A stretch of 64,000 bases of DNA from NCBI GenBank assembly GCA_963818505.1, contig CAWFSJ010000007.1, forward strand, positions 62,001 through 126,000, given 5' to 3'. This document shows, piece by piece, positions 48,691-57,618 of this stretch. The notes under the pieces are model-generated. The model was given only the letters and a program-made list of their open reading frames with translations. It was not told the DNA's origin and searched no databases. Position 1 is the first letter of the stretch; each line of letters begins with the position of its first letter. The translations under genes were made by a program, and so were the position numbers. Source of the DNA: JADKAV01 sp963818505. Its GTDB lineage: Bacteria > Actinomycetota > Actinomycetes > S36-B12 > UBA10799.

Positions 48691-50583
48691 GTGAGCGCGT
48701 CAGACGAAATGTTGAGCCGCGTGGCCGGCGGACGCCTGGTAGCCGCGGACGCTGATGTTGGGCGTGCCCGGGAGAAGGGACGTCAGCGCAGGTTGCTCGG
48801 GTTCGCGGCATTGCTTGCCATTCCGACCGCGTTCCTCTGGCTGCGGATGCTGACGGGTCGTCCGGTTGACGTCACACAACTGCGACTCCCGACCATCGAC
48901 CCGTTCCTGCTGGTGGTTGGAGTCTTCTTCCTGGTCCTCATCGGATCCCTGCTCGGCACGACATTCGTGGCCGGCAGATCTCCTCACGTCACCTACCGCC
49001 CGGACCAGATAACCACACGGTTCGATGACGTGCGCGGCATCGATTCCGTGAAGGCCGAGGTCCTGCGGTCGTTGAACCTGTTCCTGGCTCACAGGTCCTT
49101 CTCCGAGGAGATGGGCGGGACTGCGCGCCGTGGGCTGCTGTTCGAGGGTCCCCCGGGCACCGGGAAGACCTACGTCGCTCGCGCTATGTCCGCCGAGGCC
49201 GGTGTGCCGTTCCTATTCGTCAGTGCGACGGCGTTCCAGTCGATGTACTACGGCGCGACTGCTCGCAAGATCCGTTCGTACTTCAAGGCGTTGCGAAAGG
49301 CGGCGCGCAGCGAGGGTGGCGCGATCGGTTTCATCGAGGAGATCGATGCGATCGCCACATCCCGAGGGGGGCTGGCTTCGATGAGCCCGGGGCCGCAGTC
49401 GGTCGCCAACTGTGGGGGCCTCGACGGACTTCCTACCGCGGCTGCCTCGCCGACGACCGTTCACAAGTCCGTGGTGAGCGAGGGCACCGGCGGAGTGGTG
49501 AACGAACTGCTGGTGCAGATGCAGTCCTTCGACGAGTTGACCGGGGGCCAGCGGATGCTGGGCTGGCTGGCCGACAAGCTCAACCTGTTCCTCCCCGCCC
49601 ACCGGCAGATCCCCCGACCAGCCTCGCGTGCGTCCAACATCCTGCTGATCGCCGCGACCAACCGCGCCTCGGCGCTGGATCCGGCGCTGCTGCGCCCGGG
49701 TCGGTTCGACCGGGTGCTGGCCTTCGAAGCGCCCGGCAAGCAGGGGCGTCGCGACCTGATCGACCTGATGCTCACCAAGCGGGCCCATGATCCGGAACTC
49801 GACGAGGACCAGGCGCGCGACCACATTGCCGCACTGACGACCGGCTACACCCCAGCGCGTTTGGAGAATCTCTTCGACGAGGCCCTGGTCGAGACTCTGC
49901 GGCGCGGATCGCGCAGCATGAACAGCCGTGATGTGCACAAGGCCCGGCTTGTCGCGGACGTCGGACTGGGGCAGCCCGTGGCCTACACCGACCACGAGGC
50001 GCGCCTCATCGCCACGCATGAGGCTGGGCACGCGGTTGTGGCACACGTCGCTGCACCGAAACGCCGCCTCGAGGTGCTCACGATCATCAAGCGCAAGGAC
50101 GCCCTCGGGCTGCTGGCGCACAACGACACCGACGACGTCTTCACCCGGTCGCGTAGCGAACTGCTAGCGCTGATCCAGATCGCGTTCGGCGGCATGGTCG
50201 CGGAGGAACTGTTCTTCGGAGAGGTCTCCACCGGACCCAGTTCCGACCTCAACTACGCGACCACTGTGGCAGCGCAGATGGTGGGGGCGACCGGAATGGT
50301 CGGTTCCCTGATCAACCTGACAGCCGTGCAAGGGTCGAGCCTGTCGGACACCAATCTGGTCGGCCGGGTGATCGCAGACGCCCAAGGCAGAGCAGCCGTG
50401 GAGAAGTTGCTCCAGGAGCAGAAGGCCGTGGCTCATGAAGTCCTTGTCGCCAACCGCGCCAAGGTGGAGGCACTGCGAGACGCCCTCTTGCAGCGCTACG
50501 AACTCGTCGGCCAGGAGATCGTGGATGTGATGTCGGTGGTCGATCTTCGAACGGTCGACGCCCCGACCACCGGGCAGGCGTGA
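48691..50583 (+). CDS. Divergent FtsH-like membrane AAA+ metalloprotease
   Basis: The protein has 630 residues. Two N-terminal helices (about 35-54 and 72-95) have only an 18-residue loop between them, shorter than in FtsH. AAA+ domain: Walker A GPPGTGKT (153-160), Walker B GFIEEIDAI with Glu where FtsH has Asp, second region of homology ATNRASALDPALLRPGRFDR. About 60 extra residues split the AAA domain between Walker B and that region, in two stretches. The protease domain has the zinc motif HEAGH (443-447) and a downstream SSDLNYAT with the third ligand Asp. GTG 48691 follows AGGAG. The canonical housekeeping FtsH must lie elsewhere; this is a specialised paralogue. Confidence 0.85.
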   Translation: MSASDEMLSRVAGGRLVAADADVGRAREKGRQRRLLGFAALLAIPTAFLWLRMLTGRPVDVTQLRLPTIDPFLLVVGVFFLVLIGSLLGTTFVAGRSPHVTYRPDQITTRFDDVRGIDSVKAEVLRSLNLFLAHRSFSEEMGGTARRGLLFEGPPGTGKTYVARAMSAEAGVPFLFVSATAFQSMYYGATARKIRSYFKALRKAARSEGGAIGFIEEIDAIATSRGGLASMSPGPQSVANCGGLDGLPTAAASPTTVHKSVVSEGTGGVVNELLVQMQSFDELTGGQRMLGWLADKLNLFLPAHRQIPRPASRASNILLIAATNRASALDPALLRPGRFDRVLAFEAPGKQGRRDLIDLMLTKRAHDPELDEDQARDHIAALTTGYTPARLENLFDEALVETLRRGSRSMNSRDVHKARLVADVGLGQPVAYTDHEARLIATHEAGHAVVAHVAAPKRRLEVLTIIKRKDALGLLAHNDTDDVFTRSRSELLALIQIAFGGMVAEELFFGEVSTGPSSDLNYATTVAAQMVGATGMVGSLINLTAVQGSSLSDTNLVGRVIADAQGRAAVEKLLQEQKAVAHEVLVANRAKVEALRDALLQRYELVGQEIVDVMSVVDLRTVDAPTTGQA

Positions 50584-50598
50584 TTCCGTCTGCCAGGC

Positions 50599-50604
50599 TA
50601 GCGT
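50599..50604 (+). promoter_or_regulatory. -10 hexamer of a leaderless promoter
   Basis: TAGCGT ends 7 nt before ATG 50612 (flavin reductase). Confidence 0.5.
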
Positions 50605-50611
50605 TCTTCTG

Positions 50612-51091
50612 ATGGACGACACCGAACGCTTCCGTGGCTTCATGGCCCGTTGTGCCAGCGGTGTTGTGGTCGTCACCACGAGGGTGGATGACGAGGATCA
50701 TGCGATGACTGCGAACTCCTTCACCTCCGTGTCACTGCAACCGCCTTTGGTTCTGTTCTGCGTGCAACTGGACTCGAGGTTCCACACCGCGGTGTCTCGT
50801 ACTGACCGCTGGGTGGTGAACATGCTTTCCGCCGACCAGGCAGCTGCCGCACGTTGGTTCGCCGAACGGGGCCGCCCTCTTGCCAGCCAGATGGAGGTCG
50901 TCGAGTACCACAGGGACGCTGAAGAGACCGCGCTGCTCACCGGTTCGATCGGCTACCTGACGTGCACCACCGAAGCCGTCTACCCAGGTGGCGACCACAG
51001 CATCGTCGTGGGCCGGGTCCGCAGCATCGTTCATGACAGGTTCCAAGCCCCGCCCCTGGTGTACCTCGACCACAGCCTGGGCCCGGCCTGA
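50612..51091 (+). CDS. Flavin reductase-like FMN-binding split-barrel protein
   Basis: The protein has 159 residues. Family signatures: FRGFMARCASGVVVVTTRVDDEDHAMTANSFTSVSLQPPLVLFCVQLDSRFHTAVSRTDRWVVNML, then the GDHSIVVGRVRSI flavin-site region. Such proteins reduce FMN/FAD with NAD(P)H for partner monooxygenases or act as stand-alone oxidoreductases. No monooxygenase gene is adjacent. Confidence 0.9.
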   Translation: MDDTERFRGFMARCASGVVVVTTRVDDEDHAMTANSFTSVSLQPPLVLFCVQLDSRFHTAVSRTDRWVVNMLSADQAAAARWFAERGRPLASQMEVVEYHRDAEETALLTGSIGYLTCTTEAVYPGGDHSIVVGRVRSIVHDRFQAPPLVYLDHSLGPA

Positions 51092-51201
51092 CGTACCGAA
51101 CAGCCGGCGTCGCCTCATTTGCGCGGGTGGCGGTGACCCGATTCAATGGAGGCGCTATAGCCTTGGGGTAACGGCTCAGCCACGTCGAGAAAGGGACCGT
51201 C

Positions 51202-51528
51202 ATGACCTACGTCATCGCGTTGCCATGTGTGGACCTGAAGGACAAGGCCTGCATCGACGAATGTCCGGTCGACTGCATATACGAGGGTGAGCGGATGCTC
51301 TACATCCACCCGGACGAGTGCGTCGACTGTGGTGCGTGCGAGCCGGTGTGCCCCGTCGAGGCGATCTACTACGAGGACGACGTGCCCGAGGAGTGGACCG
51401 AGTACACCCAAGCCAACGTCGACTTCTTCAACAACATCGGGTCGCCCGGTGGCGCCACGAAGATGGGCAAGATCGACCACGACGTCGACTTCATCGCGGC
51501 TCTTCCGCCGCAGGAACACGACGAGTAA
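51202..51528 (+). CDS. fdxA: Seven-iron ferredoxin
   Basis: The protein has 108 residues. It carries 3Fe-4S and 4Fe-4S clusters: cysteine patterns C-(7)-C in PCVDLKDKACIDECPVDCIYEG and CVDCGACEPVCPVEAIYYEDD, followed by the long C-terminal tail typical of actinobacterial FdxA/FdxC. AAAGGGAC upstream. dapC follows 3 bp downstream, the same pairing as in mycobacteria. Confidence 0.95.
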   Translation: MTYVIALPCVDLKDKACIDECPVDCIYEGERMLYIHPDECVDCGACEPVCPVEAIYYEDDVPEEWTEYTQANVDFFNNIGSPGGATKMGKIDHDVDFIAALPPQEHDE

Positions 51529-51531
51529 CAG

Positions 51532-52593
51532 GTGCAACTGCCGGATTTTCCGTGGGACAGGCTGACGGCGGCCAAGCAACGCGCGACTGCTCATCCCGGC
51601 GGGATAGTCGACCTGTCGGTGGGCACGCCGGTCGATCCGACGCCTCAGATCGTCCAGGACGCCCTAGCCGCATCAAGTGATGCGCCCGGCTATCCGACCA
51701 CCCAGGGGACCCCTGAGGTTCGTGATTCGGCCGTGGATTGGTTGCATCGCTCATTGGGCGTCACAGTCGAGCCGGACAACATCCTTCCGCTGATCGGCAC
51801 CAAGGAATTCGTGGCCTGGTTGCCGACGCTGCTCGGACTCGGTGCCGCGGACACGGTCGCCAGCCCACCGATCGCCTACCCCACATACGAGGTGGGCGCC
51901 TTGATGGCAGGTTGCCGCACCACGGTCACAGGTGAGCCCGCCGAGTTGACCTGGATCAACTCCCCGGCGAACCCCACCGGGGCCGTGATGAGCCCGAGCG
52001 AACTGCAAGCCGCAGCGACCAGGGCGCGAGCCCGTGGCGAGATTCTGGTCAGCGACGAGTGCTACATCGAACTGGCCTGGGACGCCGATCCGGTGTCCTT
52101 GTTGCATCCGCAGGTCAGCGGCCATGACCATTCGGGGTTGTTGGCCATCCACTCGTTGTCCAAAAGGTCCAACATGGCCGGCTACCGGTTCGGGTTCGCC
52201 GTAGGCGATCCGGGCCTTATCCAAAGGCTTCTGCAGGTGCGTAAGCACGCCGGAATGATGGTGCCGCTGCCCGTGCAGGCCGCTGCTCGCGCCGCCCTGG
52301 ATGACGACTCACACGTTGCCAGCCAGCGCGAGGTCTACCGGAGCAGGCGGGCAGTCCTTCGGGCTGCGCTGGAGTCTGCGGGTTTCCGGATCGACGACTC
52401 ACAGGCTGGCCTGTATCTGTGGGCAACCCGGGGGCAGCCGTGCTGGGAGACGGTCAACACGCTGGCGGATTCGGGCATCCTGGTGGCACCGGGGGACTTC
52501 TACGGAACGGCCGGTGGGCAGCACGTCCGGGTTGCGCTGACCGCCACCGATGAACGCGTAAGAGCGGCGGCGGACAGGCTCGCAACGCTCTAG
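51532..52593 (+). CDS. dapC: Succinyldiaminopimelate transaminase
   Basis: The protein has 353 residues and is a fold-type I PLP aminotransferase. N-terminal LPDFPWDRLTAAKQRATAHPGGIVDLSVGTPVDPTP is typical of actinobacterial DapC; the PLP lysine is in AIHSLSKRSNMAGYRFGF and the substrate Arg in VRVALT near the C-terminus. It makes N-succinyl-LL-2-amino-6-oxoheptanedioate exchange in the succinylase DAP route, along with dapD and dapE 2-3 kb downstream. GTG 51532, 3 bp after fdxA. Confidence 0.9.
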   Translation: MQLPDFPWDRLTAAKQRATAHPGGIVDLSVGTPVDPTPQIVQDALAASSDAPGYPTTQGTPEVRDSAVDWLHRSLGVTVEPDNILPLIGTKEFVAWLPTLLGLGAADTVASPPIAYPTYEVGALMAGCRTTVTGEPAELTWINSPANPTGAVMSPSELQAAATRARARGEILVSDECYIELAWDADPVSLLHPQVSGHDHSGLLAIHSLSKRSNMAGYRFGFAVGDPGLIQRLLQVRKHAGMMVPLPVQAAARAALDDDSHVASQREVYRSRRAVLRAALESAGFRIDDSQAGLYLWATRGQPCWETVNTLADSGILVAPGDFYGTAGGQHVRVALTATDERVRAAADRLATL

Positions 52594-52662
52594 CGCGCGC
52601 ACGTAGCGTCACCGCGAGCAACGAGTTCCGACCTGCTGACCACGGTGCAGTGCTCGCGGCGT

Positions 52663-52668
52663 TAGCGT
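52663..52668 (+). promoter_or_regulatory. -10 hexamer of a leaderless citrate synthase promoter
   Basis: TAGCGT ends 6 nt before GTG 52675 and directly abuts GTG 52669, favouring 52675. Confidence 0.5.
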
Positions 52669-52674
52669 GTGGCC

Positions 52675-53958
52675 GTGAGCGAATTCGTCTTGAATGGTCC
52701 CGGGGTGAGTCTGGATCTGCCGGTGGTGCCCGCCACGGAAGGCGAGTCGGGCCTGGACTCCTCGAAATTGCTGGGCACGACCGGACACGTTGCGCTGGAC
52801 GGTGGCTTCGTCAACACGGCCTCCTGCACTTCGGCCATCACCTACATCGACGGCAACGCGGGCATCCTGCGCTACCGCGGCTATCCGATAGAACAGCTCG
52901 CCAAGAACTCGACGTACTTGGAAACGTCCTACCTGTTGATCTACGGGGAGTTGCCCAGCGCCGCGGAGTTGAGCGAGTTCGATCAGCGCCTGCGCATGCA
53001 CACGATCCTGCACGAGGACCTGCGCCGCTTCTTCGACGGTTTCCCACGTAACGCCCACCCGATGCCCGTCCTTTCCAGCGCTGTGAGTGCGCTGTCCACC
53101 TTCTACCAGGACAGCCTCGACCCGTTCGACGACGACGAGGTGGAGATCTCCACGTATCGCCTGTTGGCGAAGCTGCCAACCATTGCCGCCTACGCCTACC
53201 GGAAATCACTGGGCCAGCCCCTGCTGTACCCCGACAACTCACTCAATCTGGTCGAGGGCCTCCTGAGGATGACCTTCGGCTGGCCCGCAGAGCCCTTCGA
53301 GAGCGACCCCGTGGTGACCCAGGCCATGGACCTCCTGCTGCTACTGCACGCCGACCACGAACAGAACTGCTCCACGTCGACCGTTCGGCTGGTCGGGTCC
53401 TCACATGCAAATCTGTTCGCTTCGGTGTCCGCTGGGGTCAACGCCCTGTTCGGACCTTTGCACGGCGGAGCCAACCAGGCGGTCCTCGAGATGCTTGAGC
53501 AGATCCGTGACTCCGGCGAGCCCGTGGACGCCTTCGTCAACAGGGTCAAGAACCGCGAAGCGGGCGTGAAGCTGATGGGCTTCGGCCACCGCGTCTACAA
53601 GAACTACGACCCACGGGCAGCCATCGTGCGCGAGACAGCGGCGCGCGTTTTCGAGCACCTGCACGTGGACGACCCACTGTTCGAGATCGCCCAGCGGCTC
53701 GAGGACGTGGCGCTGGCCGACGAGTTCTTCATCGAGCGCAAGCTGTACCCCAACGTCGACTTCTACACCGGCCTGATCTACCGCGCCATGGGATTCCCCA
53801 CTCGAATGTTCACGGTCCTTTTCGCGCTGGGTCGGCTGCCAGGCTGGATCGCCCAGTGGCGGGAAATGATCAAAGACCCGCAGACCAAGATCGGCCGGCC
53901 CCGCCAGGTCTACATCGGCGCGGTGGAGAGGGATTACCTGCCCATCGAAGGTCGCTGA
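52675..53958 (+). CDS. gltA: Citrate synthase (type II-like)
   Basis: The protein has 427 residues. It condenses oxaloacetate with acetyl-CoA. Catalytic motifs: GPLHGGANQAVLEML (first His), MGFGHRVYKNYDPRA (second His) and KLYPNVDFYTGLIYRAMGFP (Asp), with GRPRQVYIGAVERDYLPIE at the C-terminus. The N-terminal domain is of the long, hexameric GltA kind. Its stop overlaps the next start (TGATG). Confidence 0.95.
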   Translation: MSEFVLNGPGVSLDLPVVPATEGESGLDSSKLLGTTGHVALDGGFVNTASCTSAITYIDGNAGILRYRGYPIEQLAKNSTYLETSYLLIYGELPSAAELSEFDQRLRMHTILHEDLRRFFDGFPRNAHPMPVLSSAVSALSTFYQDSLDPFDDDEVEISTYRLLAKLPTIAAYAYRKSLGQPLLYPDNSLNLVEGLLRMTFGWPAEPFESDPVVTQAMDLLLLLHADHEQNCSTSTVRLVGSSHANLFASVSAGVNALFGPLHGGANQAVLEMLEQIRDSGEPVDAFVNRVKNREAGVKLMGFGHRVYKNYDPRAAIVRETAARVFEHLHVDDPLFEIAQRLEDVALADEFFIERKLYPNVDFYTGLIYRAMGFPTRMFTVLFALGRLPGWIAQWREMIKDPQTKIGRPRQVYIGAVERDYLPIEGR

Positions 53959-54548
53959 TGGTCGTCAATTTCACCATGAACGAGATGATCCACCGTGCTC
54001 TGTTGCGCGAACTCGAGCGCGTGGACGACTTGGTGGACTCCGGTGAGATCACATCGGCGCGCAAGCACTGGTGGTTCTTCTCCGACAACCTCCACCACCA
54101 CCATGAGGGTGAGGACACGTTCCTGTTTCCGTTGATCGCGCAGCGTTCCACGGATCTGAAGGAGCTGGCGACCGTTGAGGCGCTGACCGCCGAGCACGTG
54201 CAGATGCACGCGGCACTGGACGCCTGTGACGCTGACTTCCGCAGCACGGACGACCTTCCCGATTCGACGCGCGACGATCTTCGCGGCTTGCAGTTGGTGC
54301 TCGCCGCGCACTGCGCGCACGAGGAAGCCCAAGGCGAGCCACTGCTGACCTGCTACCTGACAGAGGCTGACATGAAAGCGTTCAACGCGGCCAACAGGAA
54401 CGCTAAACACGCGATGCTGGTCTTCCCGTGGATCGCAGATGGCGGCAATGCCCAGGATCAGCGGGTCTATGACGTGCTGCCCGGTCCTGTGCGAGTGTTC
54501 ATGAAACCGCGCATGGTCCGCAAGTACCGGGCCTACTTCCGCGATTAG
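53958..54548 (+). CDS. Hemerythrin-like (HHE) domain protein
   Basis: The protein has 196 residues. Likely di-iron ligands: His residues in HWWFFSDNLHHHHEGEDTFLFPLIA, EHVQMHAALDACD, and AAHCAHEEAQGEPLL. The rest is helical; the C-terminus FPWIADGGNAQDQRVYDVLPGPVRVFMKPRMVRKYRAYFRD resembles actinobacterial oxygen/NO-sensing or iron-handling HHE proteins. It starts inside the citrate synthase stop and is thus translationally coupled to it. Ligand not determined. Confidence 0.87.
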   Translation: MVVNFTMNEMIHRALLRELERVDDLVDSGEITSARKHWWFFSDNLHHHHEGEDTFLFPLIAQRSTDLKELATVEALTAEHVQMHAALDACDADFRSTDDLPDSTRDDLRGLQLVLAAHCAHEEAQGEPLLTCYLTEADMKAFNAANRNAKHAMLVFPWIADGGNAQDQRVYDVLPGPVRVFMKPRMVRKYRAYFRD

Positions 54549-54552
54549 GACC

Positions 54553-55476
54553 TCAGTTCTTGTGCAGGTCCTCGTTGAGGGAACCCCAGGTCCCTGGCCG
54601 GCGTACCGCTTCCAACGCCCCTGACACCGAGTTGCGGCGGAAGAGCCAACCGGGCTCCCCGGACAACTCGCGCGCCTTGACGACCCTGGCGTCCGGCAGG
54701 GTGACCTTCGAGCCGGCGGTGATGTAGCAGCCCGCTTCCACGATGCTGCCGTCTCCCAGTGAGATCCCGACCCCGGCGTTCGCGCCCACCAGGCAACCCT
54801 TTCCAATCGTGATCACCTCGCTGCCACCCCCGGACAGGGTGCCCATGATCGAGGCCCCGCCGCCGATGTCTGATCCGTCGCCGACCACGACACCGGCGGA
54901 GATACGGCCCTCCACCATCGATGCGCCGAGGGTGCCGGCGTTGAAGTTGCAGAACCCCTCCTGCATCACGGTGGTGCCTTCGGCCAGGTGTGCTCCGAGG
55001 CGCACCCGGTCGGCGTCGGCGATGCGCACCCCGCTGGGAACCACGTAGTCGACCATGCGGGGGAACTTGTCCACGCTCAGCACCGTCAGGTATTGACTAC
55101 GCCCGCGGGCCCGGATGCGGGTGGCTTCCAACTGGTCGAGTGCGACAGGTCCGCCGGTCGTCCAAGCGACGTTGGGCAGCAACCCGAACACCCCGTCGAG
55201 GTTCACCGTGCGTGGTTCGACCAGTCGGTGCGACAGCAGGTGCAGGCGCAGATAGACATCTGCGGTGTCCACCGGGGGTGCCGACAGGTCATCGATCACG
55301 GTCACGATCGTGTCCACCCGCACGCTGCGCACCTGGTCCCGATCGATCGCCTGCGAGATCTCGGGGGAGTCGGCCGGTTCGCGGCTCAGCGCCGGAAAGG
55401 GGTACCAGACGTCCAGCACGGTGTCCCCCGAGACGGTGGCCAGTCCGATCCCGCTTGCGGGTGAGGTGATCAGCAT
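54553..55476 (-). CDS. dapD: Tetrahydrodipicolinate N-succinyltransferase
   Basis: The protein has 307 residues. The left-handed beta-helix hexapeptides are clear (LGAHLAEGTTVMQEGFCNFNAGTLGASMVEGRISAGVVVGDGSDIGGGASIMG). The N-terminal domain and the C-terminal KARELSGEPGWLFRRNSVSGALEAV are those of the actinobacterial DapD group. It succinylates tetrahydrodipicolinate. ATG 55476 is taken; an earlier ATG at 55497 is in frame. Diverges from dapE; converges with the hemerythrin gene. Confidence 0.94.
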   Translation of the reverse strand: MLITSPASGIGLATVSGDTVLDVWYPFPALSREPADSPEISQAIDRDQVRSVRVDTIVTVIDDLSAPPVDTADVYLRLHLLSHRLVEPRTVNLDGVFGLLPNVAWTTGGPVALDQLEATRIRARGRSQYLTVLSVDKFPRMVDYVVPSGVRIADADRVRLGAHLAEGTTVMQEGFCNFNAGTLGASMVEGRISAGVVVGDGSDIGGGASIMGTLSGGGSEVITIGKGCLVGANAGVGISLGDGSIVEAGCYITAGSKVTLPDARVVKARELSGEPGWLFRRNSVSGALEAVRRPGTWGSLNEDLHKN

Positions 55477-55511
55477 GGGCCCAGCCTGCCATTGCACCGG
55501 TCACACCCACA

Positions 55512-55546
55512 CACGTGGGAGTGCCGGGTGGGTCACCGCCCACGTG
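55512..55546. promoter_or_regulatory. Inverted repeat between dapD and dapE
   Basis: CACGTGGG (55512-55519) and CCCACGTG (55539-55546) are perfect inverted 8-bp arms 19 nt apart, in the divergent promoter region of two genes of one pathway; a candidate shared operator. Confidence 0.4.
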
Positions 55547-55569
55547 CGGCAGGGCCGATCGCTGCGACG

Positions 55570-55575
55570 TACTGT
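55570..55575 (+). promoter_or_regulatory. -10 hexamer of a leaderless dapE promoter
   Basis: TACTGT ends 6 nt before ATG 55582. Confidence 0.55.
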
Positions 55576-55581
55576 GGGTCG

Positions 55582-56634
55582 ATGCTTGATCTTTCGATGG
55601 ATGTCGTGAACCTGACCGCGGCTCTGGTGGACATCCCCAGTGAATCGCGGCATGAACAGCGCATCGCGGATGCCGTCGAGCAGGCGCTGCAGGTATGCGA
55701 TCACCTGCAGGTCCACCGCTTCGGCAACACGGTCGTCGCCCGCACGCAGCTCGGCCGGCCGGAACGCGTGGTGCTCGGGGGGCACCTGGACACCGTGCCA
55801 GCAGCCGACAACCTGCCTCATCGCATTGAGGACGGCAGGCTCTACGGCCTTGGTGCAAACGACATGAAGGGCGGTTGCGCAGTGGCGTTGCGCTGCGCTC
55901 ATGAACTGACCGAGCCCAGTCGCGACCTCACGTTCGTGTTCTACGAATGCGAGGAGATCGATGACGCGGCCAACGGGCTACGCCGGCTCTCCGCCGAACA
56001 CCCGCACCTGCTCGAGGCTGATTTCGCGGTGCTGATGGAACCCAGTGATGCCGGTGTGGAGGCCGGCTGTCAGGGGACCTTGCGGGCCCTTGTGCGCACT
56101 TCCGGGGAAAGGGCACATTCGGCCCGGGGCTGGCTGGGCAGCAACGCCATTCACGCTGCGGGCGACATCCTGGACCGGTTGAACCGGTACGAGCCTTTGA
56201 GCCCGGTCATCGACGGGTTGCAGTACCGGGAGGGACTCAACGCTGTGGGTATCGAAGGGGGCGTCGCGACCAATGTGATTCCGGATGCCTGCGTGGTGAC
56301 CGTGAACTTCCGGTACGCACCGGACAGGACCGCTGCCCAGGCGCTCGCCCATGTCGAGCAGATCTTCGAGGGGTACCCGATCGAGGTCGTGGACAACTCC
56401 CCGGGGGCGATGCCTGGACTCGGACACCCCGCAGCCCGGGCGTTCGTCGAGGTGACCGGCAGCGTTCCGCGTCCGAAGTTCGGGTGGACCGACGTCGCTC
56501 GCTTCTCCGGATTGGGCGTGCCAGCGGTCAACTTCGGCCCGGGTGATCCGTCCTTGGCCCACACCCGCGGCGAGTATGTTCCAATCGAGCATCTTGTGAA
56601 GTGCGAGAACCAGATGTTGGAGTGGTTGCGATGA
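55582..56634 (+). CDS. dapE: Succinyl-diaminopimelate desuccinylase
   Basis: The protein has 350 residues and is an M20 zinc hydrolase releasing LL-DAP. Metal ligands lie in LGGHLDTVPA, GLGANDMKGGCAVAL and FYECEEIDD; the lid domain starts at GCQGTLRALVRTSGERAHSARGWLG. C-terminal His in GDPSLAHTRGEYVPIE. ATG 55582 is chosen; the upstream frame (55492) is promoter sequence. It overlaps the lysozyme gene by ATGA. Confidence 0.94.
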   Translation: MLDLSMDVVNLTAALVDIPSESRHEQRIADAVEQALQVCDHLQVHRFGNTVVARTQLGRPERVVLGGHLDTVPAADNLPHRIEDGRLYGLGANDMKGGCAVALRCAHELTEPSRDLTFVFYECEEIDDAANGLRRLSAEHPHLLEADFAVLMEPSDAGVEAGCQGTLRALVRTSGERAHSARGWLGSNAIHAAGDILDRLNRYEPLSPVIDGLQYREGLNAVGIEGGVATNVIPDACVVTVNFRYAPDRTAAQALAHVEQIFEGYPIEVVDNSPGAMPGLGHPAARAFVEVTGSVPRPKFGWTDVARFSGLGVPAVNFGPGDPSLAHTRGEYVPIEHLVKCENQMLEWLR

Positions 56635-57560
56635 ATCGGGCGTTCCTTGCCGTCGGTGCAGTCGGGCTGTGCGCCGCGGTGGCCGCCGTCGGTATCCAAC
56701 CGGTAGCCGGTTACAAGCCCAAGCCGAAAGCGACCTCGTGGAAGCACCAGGGTCTGAGTGATATCCGGGGTGTCGACGTCTCGCGGTGGCAGCACATAGG
56801 CCCCGGTGTGCTCGACTTCAAGAAGTTGCAGAACAGCGGCGTGCGTTTCGTGGTGATCAAGTCCGGTGATACGTCCAGTTCGGCGCATGCCGAGGCTGGC
56901 TACTGGTACGGGCGAGACAAGGTGGCCGCGCGTCGGGCCGGGCTGCTGGTCGGCGCCTACTATTACGCCACCCCGACCAGTCGCAAGTCGCGGGTCGTGG
57001 CCGACGCCAAGGCCCAGGCGCGCAAGGCCTCCGCGAGGGTCGGCGGGAGACTTCAGCCAGGACACCTACCACTGGCCCTTGACTTGGAAACCGAGAACAC
57101 GAGCCTCGGTCGAGCCGACCTGACCCGGTGGGTCACGACCTGGCTGCAAGTGGTCGAGAAGCGAACCGGGCGCACGCCGTGGTTCTACTCCTACACCCGC
57201 TACATGGAACGGCGACTGCTTCCCGATCCGGAACTTCACTCGTACCCCCTCTGGCACGCCAACTGGGGACTGTTCCTGAAGCAGAAGCCCATGCAGATCA
57301 GGGGCTGGCCCCGCGACCACGCCCGTATCTGGCAGTTCACGGACTCTGGCCGCTTGCCCGGCTCTGGTTCGCGAATGCTCGACCTGAACGTGTACCGCGG
57401 TACTGGCACGGAGTTGCTGGCCGAAGCTGGCCTTGGGCCCGAGGCGGCCGACCGGTACGACCTCCCGCTCAACCGGCCAGGCGTCAAACCCACCGCGTCG
57501 CCGTCTCCAAGCACGTCGGTCTCCTCGAGTCCGTCCCCAACGCAGACGCCCACCAGTTAG
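56631..57560 (+). CDS. Secreted GH25-type lysozyme
   Basis: The protein has 309 residues. A signal peptide (MNRAFLAVGAVGLCAAVAAVGIQPVAG) precedes a GH25 domain with its conserved start GVDVSRWQHI, catalytic-acid region ALDLETEN, GRTPWFYSYTRYMERRL and RIWQFTDSGRLPGSGSRMLDLNVYRG. The C-terminal 35 residues are Ser/Pro/Thr-rich and probably disordered. It hydrolyses peptidoglycan between MurNAc and GlcNAc. Overlap with dapE places DAP synthesis and wall remodelling in one operon. Confidence 0.92.
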   Translation: MNRAFLAVGAVGLCAAVAAVGIQPVAGYKPKPKATSWKHQGLSDIRGVDVSRWQHIGPGVLDFKKLQNSGVRFVVIKSGDTSSSAHAEAGYWYGRDKVAARRAGLLVGAYYYATPTSRKSRVVADAKAQARKASARVGGRLQPGHLPLALDLETENTSLGRADLTRWVTTWLQVVEKRTGRTPWFYSYTRYMERRLLPDPELHSYPLWHANWGLFLKQKPMQIRGWPRDHARIWQFTDSGRLPGSGSRMLDLNVYRGTGTELLAEAGLGPEAADRYDLPLNRPGVKPTASPSPSTSVSSSPSPTQTPTS

Positions 57561-57606
57561 TCCGTAGGCGTCACCGAGGCGTTGCCAATAGGTCATACCG
57601 GGCGCA

Positions 57607-57612
57607 TATGTT
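57607..57612 (+). promoter_or_regulatory. -10 hexamer of a leaderless promoter
   Basis: TATGTT ends 6 nt before ATG 57619. Confidence 0.5.
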
Positions 57613-57618
57613 GGCTGC

